Assembly (NCBI GenBank): GCA_902470925.1
Contig: CABRIF010000002.1
Coordinates: 1 to 61,213, forward strand
Source: an uncultured Collinsella sp.
GTDB taxonomy: Bacteria; Actinomycetota; Coriobacteriia; Coriobacteriales; Coriobacteriaceae
DNA: 61,213 bases
Reading direction: 5' to 3'
Positions 15,678-25,144 of the stretch are shown here, one piece after another. The notes below the pieces were generated by a model. That model saw only the letters and a program-made list of their open reading frames with translations, searched no databases and was not told the DNA's origin. Numbering within the stretch: position 1 is the first letter of the stretch; each line of letters opens with the position of its first letter. A program made the position numbers and the translations under genes.

Positions 15678-16229
15678 ATGGCGAGCGACTACGGGGACGA
15701 GGCGGGCGGCAAGCTGCTCGACTGGATGCTGAGGATCGGCCAGGAGGCCGGCGCCGAGGCCATGGCGCGCAGCGCGAGGGAGCTCTCGGAGCGCCTCGCG
15801 GGAATCCGCGGGACAATCTCCGGCGGGCGCGCCGAGGCCATCGCGGCCGAGGGCGCGCCGACCTACGCGAAGCTCAGCCTCGAGGAGCTCTCGGGGCTTC
15901 CCGAGTACGCGACGATCAAGGAGGTAGTCTCCGACAAGCTGCGCGCCGCGTCGGTCGAGCACCACATCATCCCCGGCGAGGGCCGCGACTGGCTGCTCTT
16001 CAAGGTGGAGGACGCCCCCGAGGTCGACGAGGCCTTCCGCCAGCTGGAGCAAGAGACGGGCAAGGCCGCCGATCGCGCAAGGGAGCGGCTCTCCGAGATA
16101 GCCGAGAGGCGCCAGGCGCCCGAGCGGCTGGCGGAGCGCGCCGAGCGGGCGCGCGAGGCGTCGAGGGCCCACAGCCAGGGCCCCGGCCGGGACCGCGGCC
16201 CGCGCCAGATCGAGGGGCCCGAGAGATGA
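15678..16229 (+). CDS. pcfB: PcfB-family (DUF3801) conjugation protein
   Basis: A 183-residue protein with the DUF3801 core (KLSLEELSGLPEYATIKEVV, then DWLLFKVEDAPEVDEAFRQL, about residues 65-130). PcfB-type proteins precede the VirD4 coupling protein in Gram-positive conjugative elements and help deliver the relaxosome to it. Here the stop overlaps the coupling-protein ATG in ATGA. The C-terminus has the LAERAERAREASRAH tail shared with two other ICE proteins. Confidence 0.78.
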   Translation: MASDYGDEAGGKLLDWMLRIGQEAGAEAMARSARELSERLAGIRGTISGGRAEAIAAEGAPTYAKLSLEELSGLPEYATIKEVVSDKLRAASVEHHIIPGEGRDWLLFKVEDAPEVDEAFRQLEQETGKAADRARERLSEIAERRQAPERLAERAERAREASRAHSQGPGRDRGPRQIEGPER

Positions 16230-18043
16230 GGTGGCAGGCGGCGGCCGCGCTGGCCGCGGCGGCGTTCGCCGCGGGAGACTTCGCGGCCGCGGCAATCGCG
16301 GCGTCGGGCGCGAACCCGATCCTCGACCCGGAGGCCGCCATGGCGGCGATCCCGGCTGCGCTCCGCGCGGGACGCGCATTCTCAACGGAGGCGCTTCCCC
16401 TGTGCGCGGGGACCGTCTGCGCGTGCGCGGCGCTTCTCGCCTGGGCACGCTCCATGGGGTCCATGGGCGCCCGGCGCGACGGCGAGGAGCACGGGAGCTC
16501 CAGGTGGGCCACGCCCAAGGACATCGCGCCCTTCGGCGACCCCAAGGACCCCGACAACAACATCATCCTCACCGACAACGCGCGCATCCGCCTCGTGAGC
16601 CGCAGGTTCGACCTCTCCACCGACACCAACGACAACGTGCTCGTGGTTGGAGGGCCCGGCACCGGCAAGACGCGCTACTACGTCAAGCCGAACCTCCTGC
16701 AGGCCAACGCCAGCTTCTTCGTGACCGACCCGAAGGGCACGCTCATCCGCGAGATGGGCGGCGCGCTGGCGGAGCTCGGCTACGAGATCCGCGCGTTCGA
16801 CACCATCGACTTCACGCGCTCCATGCGCTTCAACCCCATAGCCTACATACGCGACGAGGCGGGCGTCATCCGCTTCGCCCGCGGCATCGTCGCCAACACC
16901 GAGGGCGAGGCCGACCACAAGGGCGACCCCTACTGGGAGAAGGCCGAGCGGCTGGTCTACACCGCGCTCACGGCCTACCTCGTCATGCACTGCGAGCCCG
17001 CCGACCGAAACCTCGACGGGCTGCTCACGCTGCTCTCGCTCGCCGACGCCCGCGACGACCCGGGCTACATGAGCCCGCTCGACATGGTGTTCCGCGAGCT
17101 GGAGACCGGCGAGCGCTACGTCAGGCGCGGCGGCGCCTCGGCGGAGGGCGGATCGCTGCGCGGCTTCGCCGAGGAGGACGGCGCGTGGGAGTGGGTCAAG
17201 GTCCGCGAGCCCGCGCCGCCCGACGACTTCGCGCTCGCGAGCTACCGCGAGTTCCGCGTCGCCGCCGGCGACACCATGAAGTCGATGCTCTCGAGCTGCA
17301 ACGTCCGCCTGAAGCCGCTGTCCATCCGCGCCGTCCGCGACCTCACCTCCAAAGACGAGCTCGACCTCGCCCACATGGGCGACGAGGGCGCCAGGGTCGC
17401 GCTCTTCGCGTCCATGAGCGACACCGACTCGACCTTCGACTTCCTGTTCGCCCTGCTCATGGACACGGCCGTGAGCGCGCTTTGCGCCGAGGCGCTCGAG
17501 GCGCACGGCGGCTCGCTGCCCACGACGGTGCACTTCGTCTTCGACGAGTTCGCCAACATCGGGCGAATACCCGACTTCGAGCGGACCATCGCCGTCACCC
17601 GCAGCCGGAACATCGCCGTCTCGATGATCGCCCAGTCGCTCTCGCAGCTGAAGGAGACCTACGGCGACAACAACGCCGAGACCATCGTGAACGCCTGCGA
17701 CACGCTGCTCTACCTGGGCGGCAAGGCGAACGAGACCAACGAGGAGATCAGCAAGATGGCCGGCAAGCAGACGGTGGCGAGCGAGACGCAGAGCGACTCG
17801 CGGGGCGCCGGCTGGACCCGGACCGTGAACCGGGGCATCTCCGAGCGCGACCTCATACAGCCCGCCGAGGTGGCGCGCATGCCACGCGAGGACGCGCTCG
17901 TGCTCGTGAACGGGTGCATGCCGCTCATGGACCGGAAGTACCGGCTCGAGCGCCACCCGCGCTCGCGCCTGCTCGAGGAGGCCGCGCGCCGCGGCCCGTT
18001 CGACTTCGCGGAGTACCGCAGGCGGAAGGACGGCGCCTCGTGA
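16226..18043 (+). CDS. virD4: Type IV coupling protein (VirD4/TraG/PcfC)
   Basis: A 605-residue protein. Two N-terminal hydrophobic segments (about 5-30 and 52-72) are followed by a cytosolic ATPase. Walker A is VGGPGTGKTR (about 139-148), Walker B is VHFVFDEFANIGRI (about 433-446) and MIAQSLSQLKETYG lies after it. It links the relaxase-DNA complex to the secretion channel. Length and motifs are normal. Confidence 0.92.
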   Translation: MRWQAAAALAAAAFAAGDFAAAAIAASGANPILDPEAAMAAIPAALRAGRAFSTEALPLCAGTVCACAALLAWARSMGSMGARRDGEEHGSSRWATPKDIAPFGDPKDPDNNIILTDNARIRLVSRRFDLSTDTNDNVLVVGGPGTGKTRYYVKPNLLQANASFFVTDPKGTLIREMGGALAELGYEIRAFDTIDFTRSMRFNPIAYIRDEAGVIRFARGIVANTEGEADHKGDPYWEKAERLVYTALTAYLVMHCEPADRNLDGLLTLLSLADARDDPGYMSPLDMVFRELETGERYVRRGGASAEGGSLRGFAEEDGAWEWVKVREPAPPDDFALASYREFRVAAGDTMKSMLSSCNVRLKPLSIRAVRDLTSKDELDLAHMGDEGARVALFASMSDTDSTFDFLFALLMDTAVSALCAEALEAHGGSLPTTVHFVFDEFANIGRIPDFERTIAVTRSRNIAVSMIAQSLSQLKETYGDNNAETIVNACDTLLYLGGKANETNEEISKMAGKQTVASETQSDSRGAGWTRTVNRGISERDLIQPAEVARMPREDALVLVNGCMPLMDRKYRLERHPRSRLLEEAARRGPFDFAEYRRRKDGAS

Positions 18044-18127
18044 CGGGGCCGCGGAGGGCGCGGGCCTCCCCCGCCGCGGGGGAGGAACGGCAAGGAACAT
18101 CGTCAACCGAAAGCAAAGGAGAGCAGC

Positions 18128-18343
18128 ATGCTCGCAAACGTCATCAAGCTCGTGTCGGGCTGCGTGACCTTCCTCGGCGGCTTCCTGGTCGTGTGGGGAG
18201 CGGTCTCGCTCGGCCTGGCCATCAGGGAGCAGCAGGGCGGCCCGCAGATCGCGACCGCCATATCCACCATCGCCGGCGGCGCGATCATCATCGCCGCGTC
18301 GGTCTACTTCGGGCAGCTGGACACGTCCTGGCTGCCGGCATAG
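18128..18343 (+). CDS. Maff2-family small membrane protein (VirB2-like)
   Basis: A 71-residue protein with two hydrophobic helices (about 5-30 and 41-62) separated by a short polar loop (REQQGGPQIA), typical of Maff2/VirB2-like subunits that follow virD4 in Tn1549-type elements. ATG 18128 follows AAAGGAGAG. It probably forms the pilus-like or channel part of the secretion system. Confidence 0.75.
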   Translation: MLANVIKLVSGCVTFLGGFLVVWGAVSLGLAIREQQGGPQIATAISTIAGGAIIIAASVYFGQLDTSWLPA

Positions 18344-18355
18344 GGGGCGTCGCGG

Positions 18356-18781
18356 ATGGCGCTCAGGATACCGGTGCAGAAGGACATCGGCGAGTACGAG
18401 GAGAAGATCGTCGGGAAGATGAGCCTGCGCACGCTCGCATGCGTGTCGCTCGGCTTCGGCAGCGCGGTCGGGGCGGCGGCCTTCGTCCACCTGGGCCTGC
18501 GCGCAGACGTCGCGGACGCGGCCTTCCCGATCATGCTCTGCAGCATGCCGTTCTGGCTCGCCGGGTTCTGGCGGCCCTTCGGCATGCGCGCCGAGGAGCT
18601 GCTGCCGCTTTTGGCGGCCCACGAGCTCTCCCCGCAGCTGCTCGCGTACGAGCCCTGCCTCGCCGGGAGCCTCCCCGAGGGCTCGCCGCGCCCGGGCCGC
18701 CCGGGACGTCGCGCGAGGCGCAGGGCAAGGAAGAAAGGAGCCGAGCTCTATGAGCCGAGCAAGAACCAACAAGGAGAATAG
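18356..18781 (+). CDS. PrgI-family (VirB3-like) inner-membrane protein
   Basis: A 141-residue protein starting MALRIPVQKDIGEYEEKI, the PrgI start pattern, with two membrane helices (about 27-45 and 55-72) and a long basic tail (GRPGRRARRRARKKG). It overlaps the VirB4 gene by 32 nt, matching the usual VirB3-VirB4 pairing. Confidence 0.82.
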   Translation: MALRIPVQKDIGEYEEKIVGKMSLRTLACVSLGFGSAVGAAAFVHLGLRADVADAAFPIMLCSMPFWLAGFWRPFGMRAEELLPLLAAHELSPQLLAYEPCLAGSLPEGSPRPGRPGRRARRRARKKGAELYEPSKNQQGE

Positions 18782-21227
18782 GCCGAAGCGCCCGAGCACC
18801 CTCGGGCTGCTCCTCGGCGGCACGGGCGGGCGCAAGGACGCCTCGAAGGGCGCGGAGGCCGAGCGGCAGAGGCGCCGCCGGGAGCGCGACCGCTCGCGCG
18901 AGATGGCCGCCTACGTCGGCTACGACGCCATGTACAGGGACGGCATCGCCCAGGTGATGCCGGGGATGTTCAGCCAGACGGTCGAGTTCTCCGACATCAG
19001 CTACCAGTCCGCGCGCAAGGAGGCGCGCGAGACGGCCTTCACCGTGATGAGCTCGCTGTTCAACTACTTCCCGGCGGACTCCCACGTGCAGCTCCAGGTC
19101 GTGAACGCGCCCATCCCAGCCGACGAGGTCGGCCGCAAGGTCTTCTTCGAGCCCGGGGAGCGCGCCACCTCCGGGCTCGCCGAAGAGTACAACCGGATCC
19201 TCAACGACAAGATGCGCGAGGGCGTCTCGAACCTCGTGCGCCACCGCTACCTGACCTACGCCGTGGGCGCCGACGACGTCGACGCCGCGGTGCCCAAGCT
19301 CGCGCGCATCCGGGGCGACGTGGAGCAGACGCTCGCGCGCATACGCTGCTCGTCGCGCGCCCTCGACGGGGCCGAGAGGCTCGAGCTTCTGCAGGGGCAG
19401 CTGCGCCCGGGGTCTCGCTTCGAGTTCTCCTGGGACAAATTGTCCCCGACGTCGGGCGCGCGCACGAAGGACTTCGTCATGCCCTCCACGCTCGACTTCA
19501 AGCCCGAGGGCAGGTCGGACTGCTTCCGCAGCGACGGGCGCTACGGCGCGGTGCTCGCGGTGCGCAGCTTCGGGTCGGTCATCGAGGAGACCTACCTCGC
19601 CTCCATCATCGACCTGCCACTGCCGCTCAACGTGACGCTGCACGTGCAGCCCATCGCGCAGAGCGAGGCGCTCGCGCTCGTGAAGCGCCAGATCGACTGG
19701 ATGGACAAGGAGATCATCGACGAGCAGATGAGCGCCGTGAAGAAGGGCTACGACTACCAGATCCTGCCGCCCGAGCTGCGCTTCTCGAAGGAGGAGGCCG
19801 AGGAGCTGCTCGACTTCCTGCGCAACAAGTCCGAGCGCCTGTTCGTCTACACGGGCCTCGTCTACACCTGGGCCGACAGCCTCGAGGAGCTCGACCGCCG
19901 CGTCCAGCAGGTGACGAGCGTCGCGCAGGGCTGCACGATCGGCCTCGAGCCGCTCCACTTCCGGCAGCGCCAGGCTCTCAACTCGGTGCTCCCGCTCGGG
20001 GACAACCACGTCACCGTGAGCCGCTACCTCACCACGGGGCAGGTGGCTATGCAGATGCCCTTCGCCAGCCAGAGCCTCGACGAGGCGGGCGGAGGCTACT
20101 ACGGGCAGTCCAAGGAGAGCGGGAACCTGGTGCTGTGCGACCGCAAGCGCCTGGCGAGCCCCATGGGCTTCGTGTGCGGCAAGCCCGGCTCGGGCAAGAG
20201 CTTCTCGGTGAAGCGCGAGATAACCAACACCGTTCTCGCGCACCCCGAGGACGAGGTCGTGATCTTCGACCCGGCCGGCGAGTACGGCAACCTCGTCGGC
20301 GCGCTCGGCGGCGCGAACGTCGAGCTCGCCCCGGGATGCTCGGCGGTGCTCAACCCCCTCGACACCGCCGACGTCGCGGACCGCGCCGACGCCGCCAAGC
20401 TCGCGTACAAGACCGACGCGGTGCTCGCGCTCTCGAGCGCGCTCATGGCCGAGGGCCGCGAGGGCCTGCCGGAGCGCGACCGCTCGATCATCGCCCGCTG
20501 CGTCGGCGAGGCGTACCGGGAGTGCGCGAAGGACGGCCGCCTGCCCACGCTCGGCGACTTCCACGCGGCGCTGCTCGCTCAGCCCGAGCCCGAGGCCGCC
20601 GACATCGCGCTGCGATACGAGCGCTACGTGAAGGGCGCGTTCTCCTTCTTCAACGGCCAGAGCAACGTGGCGCTCGACAACCGCATCACCAACATCGACA
20701 TGCACGGCCTCGGCCAGAACATGCGCGTGTTCGGCATGATCACGGCGCTCGAGATGGTGCGCAACCGCGTGATGGTCACGCCGCCGCGCCCCAACTACAC
20801 CTGGCTCTACATCGACGAGGTGCAGAGCCTCTTCGCGCACCCGACGGTGGTCGAGTACTTCGCCCGCCTGTGGCGCGAGGGGCGCAAGTTCGGCCTCATC
20901 TGCACCGGCATCAGCCAGAACACGAGCCACATGCTGGCCAACGCCGAGGCCCGCGACATGGTGCTCAACTCCGAGTTCTTCCTGCTGCACAAGCAGTCCA
21001 CCGCCGACCTCGAAGCGTGGGCGGAGATGCTCCAGCTCTCCGCCACGGAGCGCGGCTACATCGGCGACGCCGTCAAGCCCGGCGAGGGCCTGCTCATCAG
21101 CGCCGGGATCCGCGTGCCCATCACCGACGACTTCCCGAAAGGCCCGCTCTACGACCTGTGGAACACCAAGCCCGCAGAGGTCGCCGAGCGCGAGATGCGC
21201 CGGGCGGCGCGAGAGGCGGAGGAATAG
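18750..21227 (+). CDS. virB4: VirB4-like conjugation ATPase
   Basis: An 825-residue VirB4/TraE-type ATPase. The N-terminal half is the VirB4 domain. Walker A GKPGSGKSF is at about residue 477, Walker B YTWLYIDEVQSLF at about 683-695, and a C-terminal LQLSATERGYI segment follows. It energises pilus or channel assembly. The GGGACAA-A-TTGTCCC motif lies inside the gene at 19432-19446. Confidence 0.92.
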   Translation: MSRARTNKENRPKRPSTLGLLLGGTGGRKDASKGAEAERQRRRRERDRSREMAAYVGYDAMYRDGIAQVMPGMFSQTVEFSDISYQSARKEARETAFTVMSSLFNYFPADSHVQLQVVNAPIPADEVGRKVFFEPGERATSGLAEEYNRILNDKMREGVSNLVRHRYLTYAVGADDVDAAVPKLARIRGDVEQTLARIRCSSRALDGAERLELLQGQLRPGSRFEFSWDKLSPTSGARTKDFVMPSTLDFKPEGRSDCFRSDGRYGAVLAVRSFGSVIEETYLASIIDLPLPLNVTLHVQPIAQSEALALVKRQIDWMDKEIIDEQMSAVKKGYDYQILPPELRFSKEEAEELLDFLRNKSERLFVYTGLVYTWADSLEELDRRVQQVTSVAQGCTIGLEPLHFRQRQALNSVLPLGDNHVTVSRYLTTGQVAMQMPFASQSLDEAGGGYYGQSKESGNLVLCDRKRLASPMGFVCGKPGSGKSFSVKREITNTVLAHPEDEVVIFDPAGEYGNLVGALGGANVELAPGCSAVLNPLDTADVADRADAAKLAYKTDAVLALSSALMAEGREGLPERDRSIIARCVGEAYRECAKDGRLPTLGDFHAALLAQPEPEAADIALRYERYVKGAFSFFNGQSNVALDNRITNIDMHGLGQNMRVFGMITALEMVRNRVMVTPPRPNYTWLYIDEVQSLFAHPTVVEYFARLWREGRKFGLICTGISQNTSHMLANAEARDMVLNSEFFLLHKQSTADLEAWAEMLQLSATERGYIGDAVKPGEGLLISAGIRVPITDDFPKGPLYDLWNTKPAEVAEREMRRAAREAEE

Positions 21228-21229
21228 GA

Positions 21230-22831
21230 ATGGCCGGCCCGAGCGAGGGCGGCGGGATGCTCGAGGTGGTCGGGGCGCAGCGCCGCGACGTGCTCACCGC
21301 GGGCGACGTCGCGGAGACCGAGCGCGACGCCCTGGGAAACGTCTCGGAGGGCGCCGGCCCGCTCGACGAGGCGGGAGGCCCCGCCGCAACGGCGAAGGGG
21401 CGCCCTTCCAGGCCCGACGCGCCGGAAGGCGGGCTCGGGGACAAATTGTCCCAACCAGCCGGCGACCGGCGCGCGGCGGCCGCGATGCGCTCGCGCGTCG
21501 ATGCGGCGAAGCTGGCGATCGCCAGGGAGGCCGTCTCCCAGCTCGACGACTCGGAGGAGCTCGAGGGCGCCTCGGGCATGTACGACGCGGGGCGTGCGGC
21601 CAAGAAGGCCGCGGGAAGGCTGCGGCAGAGGAAGGCGAAGAAAGCCGCCCGGGGCAGCCGCAAGGCGGCGACCGCCCTCGGCGCCCCAAAGGGAGGCGCG
21701 CGCGGCCCCGAGGCAGCCGGCGCGACCGCCCCGGCCAAGCACCAGGCGGCCCAGGCGGCCGCGCAGGCGTCGGGCGAGGCGGCCCGCGCCGCGGGGTCGA
21801 AGGGCGCCGCCTCCGCGATCGCGGGCGCGGTCTCGGGCGCGGCGCCCGCCCTGCTCGGGGCGGTGGCCGGCATCGTGGCCTTCGTCGCCTGCGCGCTCGC
21901 CGTCGCGCAGCTGCTGAGCGCGCTGTTCGGCTTCTGGGACGACGCGGCCTCCAAGCGGGGCCTCGAGGGGCTGCCGCCCTACATCACCTACGAGATGGTC
22001 GAGGCGGCGCTCGAGTGCCAGGAGGAGTACGGGCACCCGGCGGGCTGCACCATCGCGCAGATCATCCAGGAGTCCGGCCAGGGCGACCGCATGAGCCAGC
22101 TCGCAGAGCGCGACCACAACCTCTTCGGCATGAAGTGGTGGTCGGGCTACGCGGGCTGTCCCGAGGTGGCCGGCAAGGCGAACTGGGCCACCAGCGAGGA
22201 GTACGTGCCCGGCGAGCACACCCAGATCACGGCGAGCTTCATCCGCTTCACCGGCGACGCCGAGTGCATCCGCTTCCGCAGCAGGGTCTTCCTGCAGGCG
22301 GAGCGCTACTCGGGCAACGCCCTCATCCGCGAGGCCATCGAGAGGCACGACTCGGACAGGATGGCCGAGGGGCTCAAGGACGCCGGCTGGGCGACCGACT
22401 CGTCCTACGTCGAGTCCCTGAAGTCGATCATGGCGCAATGGGGCCTCTACAGGTTCGACTCCATGACGGTCGAGGACCTGAAGGACCCGGCCGCGAACGG
22501 GAACGCGATCGTCGAGGCGGCGTACAGCCAGCTCGGCGTGCCCTACGTGTGGGGAGGCTCGACCCCCGGCAAGGCGCTCGACTGCAGCGGGCTCACGCAG
22601 TACTGCTACGCGCAGGCGGGCATCCGCATAAGCCACTACACGGGTTCCCAGTACGAGGAGCTCAGGCGCATACCGCTCTCGGAGGCGAAGCCCGGCGACA
22701 TCCTCTACCGCTCGGGCCACGTGGCCATCTACATCGGCGACGACAGGTACATACACGAGCCGCGAACGGGCGACGTGTGCCGCATAGCGAGCGGCATCGG
22801 CAGCTTCAGCTGCGCGCTCACCGCGAGATAG
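21230..22831 (+). CDS. Conjugation cell-wall hydrolase: glucosaminidase-like plus NlpC/P60
   Basis: A 533-residue protein. A long cytoplasmic Ala/Arg/Lys-rich N-terminal region (1-200) is followed by one membrane helix (about 208-235). A muramidase/GH73-like domain (IAQIIQESGQGDRMSQLAERDHNLFGMKW, about 275-305) comes next, then a C-terminal NlpC/P60 peptidase with LDCSGLTQYCY (catalytic Cys, about 450) and SGHVAIYIG (His, about 494). This is the VirB1/CwlT role: opening peptidoglycan for the transfer channel. Position right after virB4 fits. Confidence 0.9.
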   Translation: MAGPSEGGGMLEVVGAQRRDVLTAGDVAETERDALGNVSEGAGPLDEAGGPAATAKGRPSRPDAPEGGLGDKLSQPAGDRRAAAAMRSRVDAAKLAIAREAVSQLDDSEELEGASGMYDAGRAAKKAAGRLRQRKAKKAARGSRKAATALGAPKGGARGPEAAGATAPAKHQAAQAAAQASGEAARAAGSKGAASAIAGAVSGAAPALLGAVAGIVAFVACALAVAQLLSALFGFWDDAASKRGLEGLPPYITYEMVEAALECQEEYGHPAGCTIAQIIQESGQGDRMSQLAERDHNLFGMKWWSGYAGCPEVAGKANWATSEEYVPGEHTQITASFIRFTGDAECIRFRSRVFLQAERYSGNALIREAIERHDSDRMAEGLKDAGWATDSSYVESLKSIMAQWGLYRFDSMTVEDLKDPAANGNAIVEAAYSQLGVPYVWGGSTPGKALDCSGLTQYCYAQAGIRISHYTGSQYEELRRIPLSEAKPGDILYRSGHVAIYIGDDRYIHEPRTGDVCRIASGIGSFSCALTAR

Positions 22832-22840
22832 GAGAAACCA

Positions 22841-23560
22841 ATGCAGGGAAAGTCAAGGGCCATGGCCGCCGTCGCGGCAGGCGCGCTCGTCGTGGCGCTC
22901 GGCGCGGGCGCGGCGCGCTGCGCCATCGCCCCGCAGGAAGGCGCGCAGGATAGTCCCCAGGAGCAAGAGCAGCCCGCGGCTGCAGGCGCCGACGCGGCAA
23001 CCGGGAAGGCCGCCTCGGGCGCCGAGGCGCTCTGGAACACCGCGTGGACGGGCGCCGACGACCCGACAGCCACGCTGCGGATCGTCGAGGGCGCCATGGC
23101 GGAGAGCGCGGGCGGCACCGAGCGCGCCTGGTTCTTCTCGGCCGAGGAGCCCTCCGAGGCCGGCGGCGTGCTCAGCGTGCCCATCGAGGTCAAGGGAACC
23201 GGCGACAAGGCGGGAGGGCTCTCGCTCATCCAGGTCTCGGGCGACGGGGACGCCCGCACCCTGGCATGCGACCTTTTGACGCAGGCCTACGCGCCCCAGA
23301 AGGCGCAAGACGGGGCGTTCTCCGTGACCGGCACCGACGACCGCCTCTCCGAGGCGCTGGGCGCAGACGTCGCCGCCATCGAGGAGGCCGTCGCCGGGAA
23401 GGCGGCGGAGGTGTCCCCGCAGGCGACGGGAGCCTCCTGGGACAAGGAGGTGTGGCTCGACTACGCCGGGAACGTCGCGTCGACGACCTTCACGCTCGAC
23501 GACCCCGCCTCGACGGTGGTCACCGTGGTCTCGCGCGGCGGCTCGCTGGAGGCGATGTAG
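22841..23560 (+). CDS. Exported transfer-operon protein of unknown function
   Basis: A 239-residue protein with an N-terminal signal or anchor segment (MAAVAAGALVVALGAGAARC, about 8-27; the Cys may be a lipobox but lacks the usual Leu). An Ala/Gln/Glu-rich linker leads to a compact domain (about 60-239) with beta-rich words such as WLDYAGNVASTTFTLDDP. It lies 9 bp after the hydrolase and 2 bp before the VirB6-like gene, so it is probably an extracellular part of the secretion system. Confidence 0.6.
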   Translation: MQGKSRAMAAVAAGALVVALGAGAARCAIAPQEGAQDSPQEQEQPAAAGADAATGKAASGAEALWNTAWTGADDPTATLRIVEGAMAESAGGTERAWFFSAEEPSEAGGVLSVPIEVKGTGDKAGGLSLIQVSGDGDARTLACDLLTQAYAPQKAQDGAFSVTGTDDRLSEALGADVAAIEEAVAGKAAEVSPQATGASWDKEVWLDYAGNVASTTFTLDDPASTVVTVVSRGGSLEAM

Positions 23561-23562
23561 CC

Positions 23563-24564
23563 GTGCGGGCGCTTGAATCGCGACGCCGAAGGGCGTATGC
23601 CGTCTCCGCCGCGACGGCGTTCGCCCTCTGCGCGCTCCTGCTCGTCCCCGCGCAGCCGGCATACGCCGACATCGCCGGGGACGTCAACGATTGGCTGTGC
23701 GGCCTTCTGCGCGACTGCTGCAACTGGATGTTCAAGGCGCAGACGGGCGTGCTCGGGTCGATCGGCGCGAACGGGATCCTCTCGGCCGACTTCGCGCACA
23801 TGCTCACGAGCTCGAGCGACCTGACCATGCACGACGTCGCCAGGGGCGTATGGCAGGTTGCCATCCTGCCGATCGGGTGCGGGGTGCTCGGCCTGGTCTT
23901 CACCCTGAAGCTCATCGAGATCTCCCAGCGCATGGACGGCAGCCAGAGCCTTCCCGGCGTCAAGGAGGTCGTTTTCCTCCTCGTGTTCTTCGCCGTGTTC
24001 CTGTTCCTCATACAGAACAGCTTCGACCTGATGGCGTCGATCTACGAGGTCTGCGGGCTCGCCATCGACCGAGTCGAGGCGCTCTTCGGCGCCGGAGGCG
24101 CGCTCGACCTGCCCGAGGTGTCCGTCGTCACCACCGACGACGACGTCCCGTCGCTCATCGCCATGCTCGTCGTGAGCCTCATCAGCTGGGTCGTGGTGCT
24201 GGCGGCCTACGTCGTCGCCCTCGTGGTCTGCTGGGCCCGCGCGCTCCAGCTCTACATCATGGCCGCGTTCGCCCCGATCCCGCTGGCGTTCCTCGGCATG
24301 GACGCCACGCGCCAGATAGGCCTTGGCTACCTGAAGAGCTTCGGGGCGGTCTGCATCGCCGGCGTCATCATCCTCGTTCTGCTCATATCGTTCCCGCTCG
24401 TGCTCGGCGGGCTCACCGGGGCGAACCCCGGGACGGGCACCCCGGCGGACGCGGTCGCGAACGGGCTCACCTACGCGCTGCAGTACCTGGCCATGTGCGT
24501 GCTGCTCATCCTGGCGCTCGTGAAGAGCGGCTCCTGGGCGCGCGACATCGTGAGCGGCTTCTAG
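23563..24564 (+). CDS. VirB6/TrbL-like polytopic membrane protein
   Basis: A 333-residue protein from a GTG at 23563 after GGAGG. It has a signal-like start (TAFALCALLLVPAQPAYA, about 17-34) and at least five hydrophobic helices (about 98-120, 135-155, 195-225, 228-250, 265-300), ending ALVKSGSWARDIVSGF. This is the VirB6/TrbL pattern of Gram-positive systems. The annotated start is supported by its tight spacing (2 bp) to the preceding gene. Confidence 0.78.
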   Translation: MRALESRRRRAYAVSAATAFALCALLLVPAQPAYADIAGDVNDWLCGLLRDCCNWMFKAQTGVLGSIGANGILSADFAHMLTSSSDLTMHDVARGVWQVAILPIGCGVLGLVFTLKLIEISQRMDGSQSLPGVKEVVFLLVFFAVFLFLIQNSFDLMASIYEVCGLAIDRVEALFGAGGALDLPEVSVVTTDDDVPSLIAMLVVSLISWVVVLAAYVVALVVCWARALQLYIMAAFAPIPLAFLGMDATRQIGLGYLKSFGAVCIAGVIILVLLISFPLVLGGLTGANPGTGTPADAVANGLTYALQYLAMCVLLILALVKSGSWARDIVSGF

Positions 24565-24673
24565 CGGAAAAGGGAGGAAGGGGGCGGTCGCCATGAGATA
24601 GGGGCGCCGCGCCGGGGCACGCGTCCCGGCGGAAGAAGACAAGCACAGACGAACGACGAAAAGGAGGAAAGAC

Positions 24674-25132
24674 ATGGAGGAGAGGAAGAACGTGTACCTC
24701 TCGCTGCACAAGAGCTTCGTGCGCGAGGGAATCGAGTACACCGACCGCGCGACCGGCGAGGCCAGGACCTTCAACTCGGCGACCCTTCCCAAGGGCACCG
24801 TCGTCGACGGCGTGGACGTGGGAGGCTACGAGTTCAGCCCCATGTTCGTGAACGAGAGCCGCTTCAAGGGGGCCGACTTCAGAGACATACCGCTGCTCGC
24901 GAACCGCGAGGTGTGGCTGAGGAAGACGGTGATGGGCCCGGACGGCCAGCCCGAGCTCGACGAGGGCGGCCGCGCGGTCAAGGACACCGTGAAGGTCATG
25001 CCGGTGCAGCTCAAGGAGGCCGTTGACGCAGGGCGCTCGCGCTACCTCGCGGAGCGCGCCGAGCACGCCCGCCAGGCGAGCCGCGCTGCCGAGCACGAGG
25101 CGCCCCGCGCACGGCGAAGCGTCGAGAGATAG
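24674..25132 (+). CDS. ICE protein of unknown function with shared Ala/Arg tail
   Basis: A 152-residue protein after AAAGGAGGAAAGAC. The body (MEERKNVYLSLHKSFVREG, LPKGTVVDGVDVGGYEFSP, FRDIPLLANREVWLRKT) is of a type seen in actinobacterial and clostridial conjugative elements; the function is unknown to me. The tail RYLAERAEHARQASRAA matches those of the proteins at 15087-15620 and 15678-16229. It is followed after 12 bp by the adhesin gene. Confidence 0.7.
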   Translation: MEERKNVYLSLHKSFVREGIEYTDRATGEARTFNSATLPKGTVVDGVDVGGYEFSPMFVNESRFKGADFRDIPLLANREVWLRKTVMGPDGQPELDEGGRAVKDTVKVMPVQLKEAVDAGRSRYLAERAEHARQASRAAEHEAPRARRSVER

Positions 25133-25144
25133 GGAGGCGGAAAG

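Noticed and set aside
16231..18835. Long frames of 840 codons (plus) and 817 codons (minus) over the virD4 region
   Set aside because: Low-complexity Arg/Ala/Gly or Val/Glu/His products caused by codon bias. VirD4, Maff2 and PrgI motifs lie in another frame.
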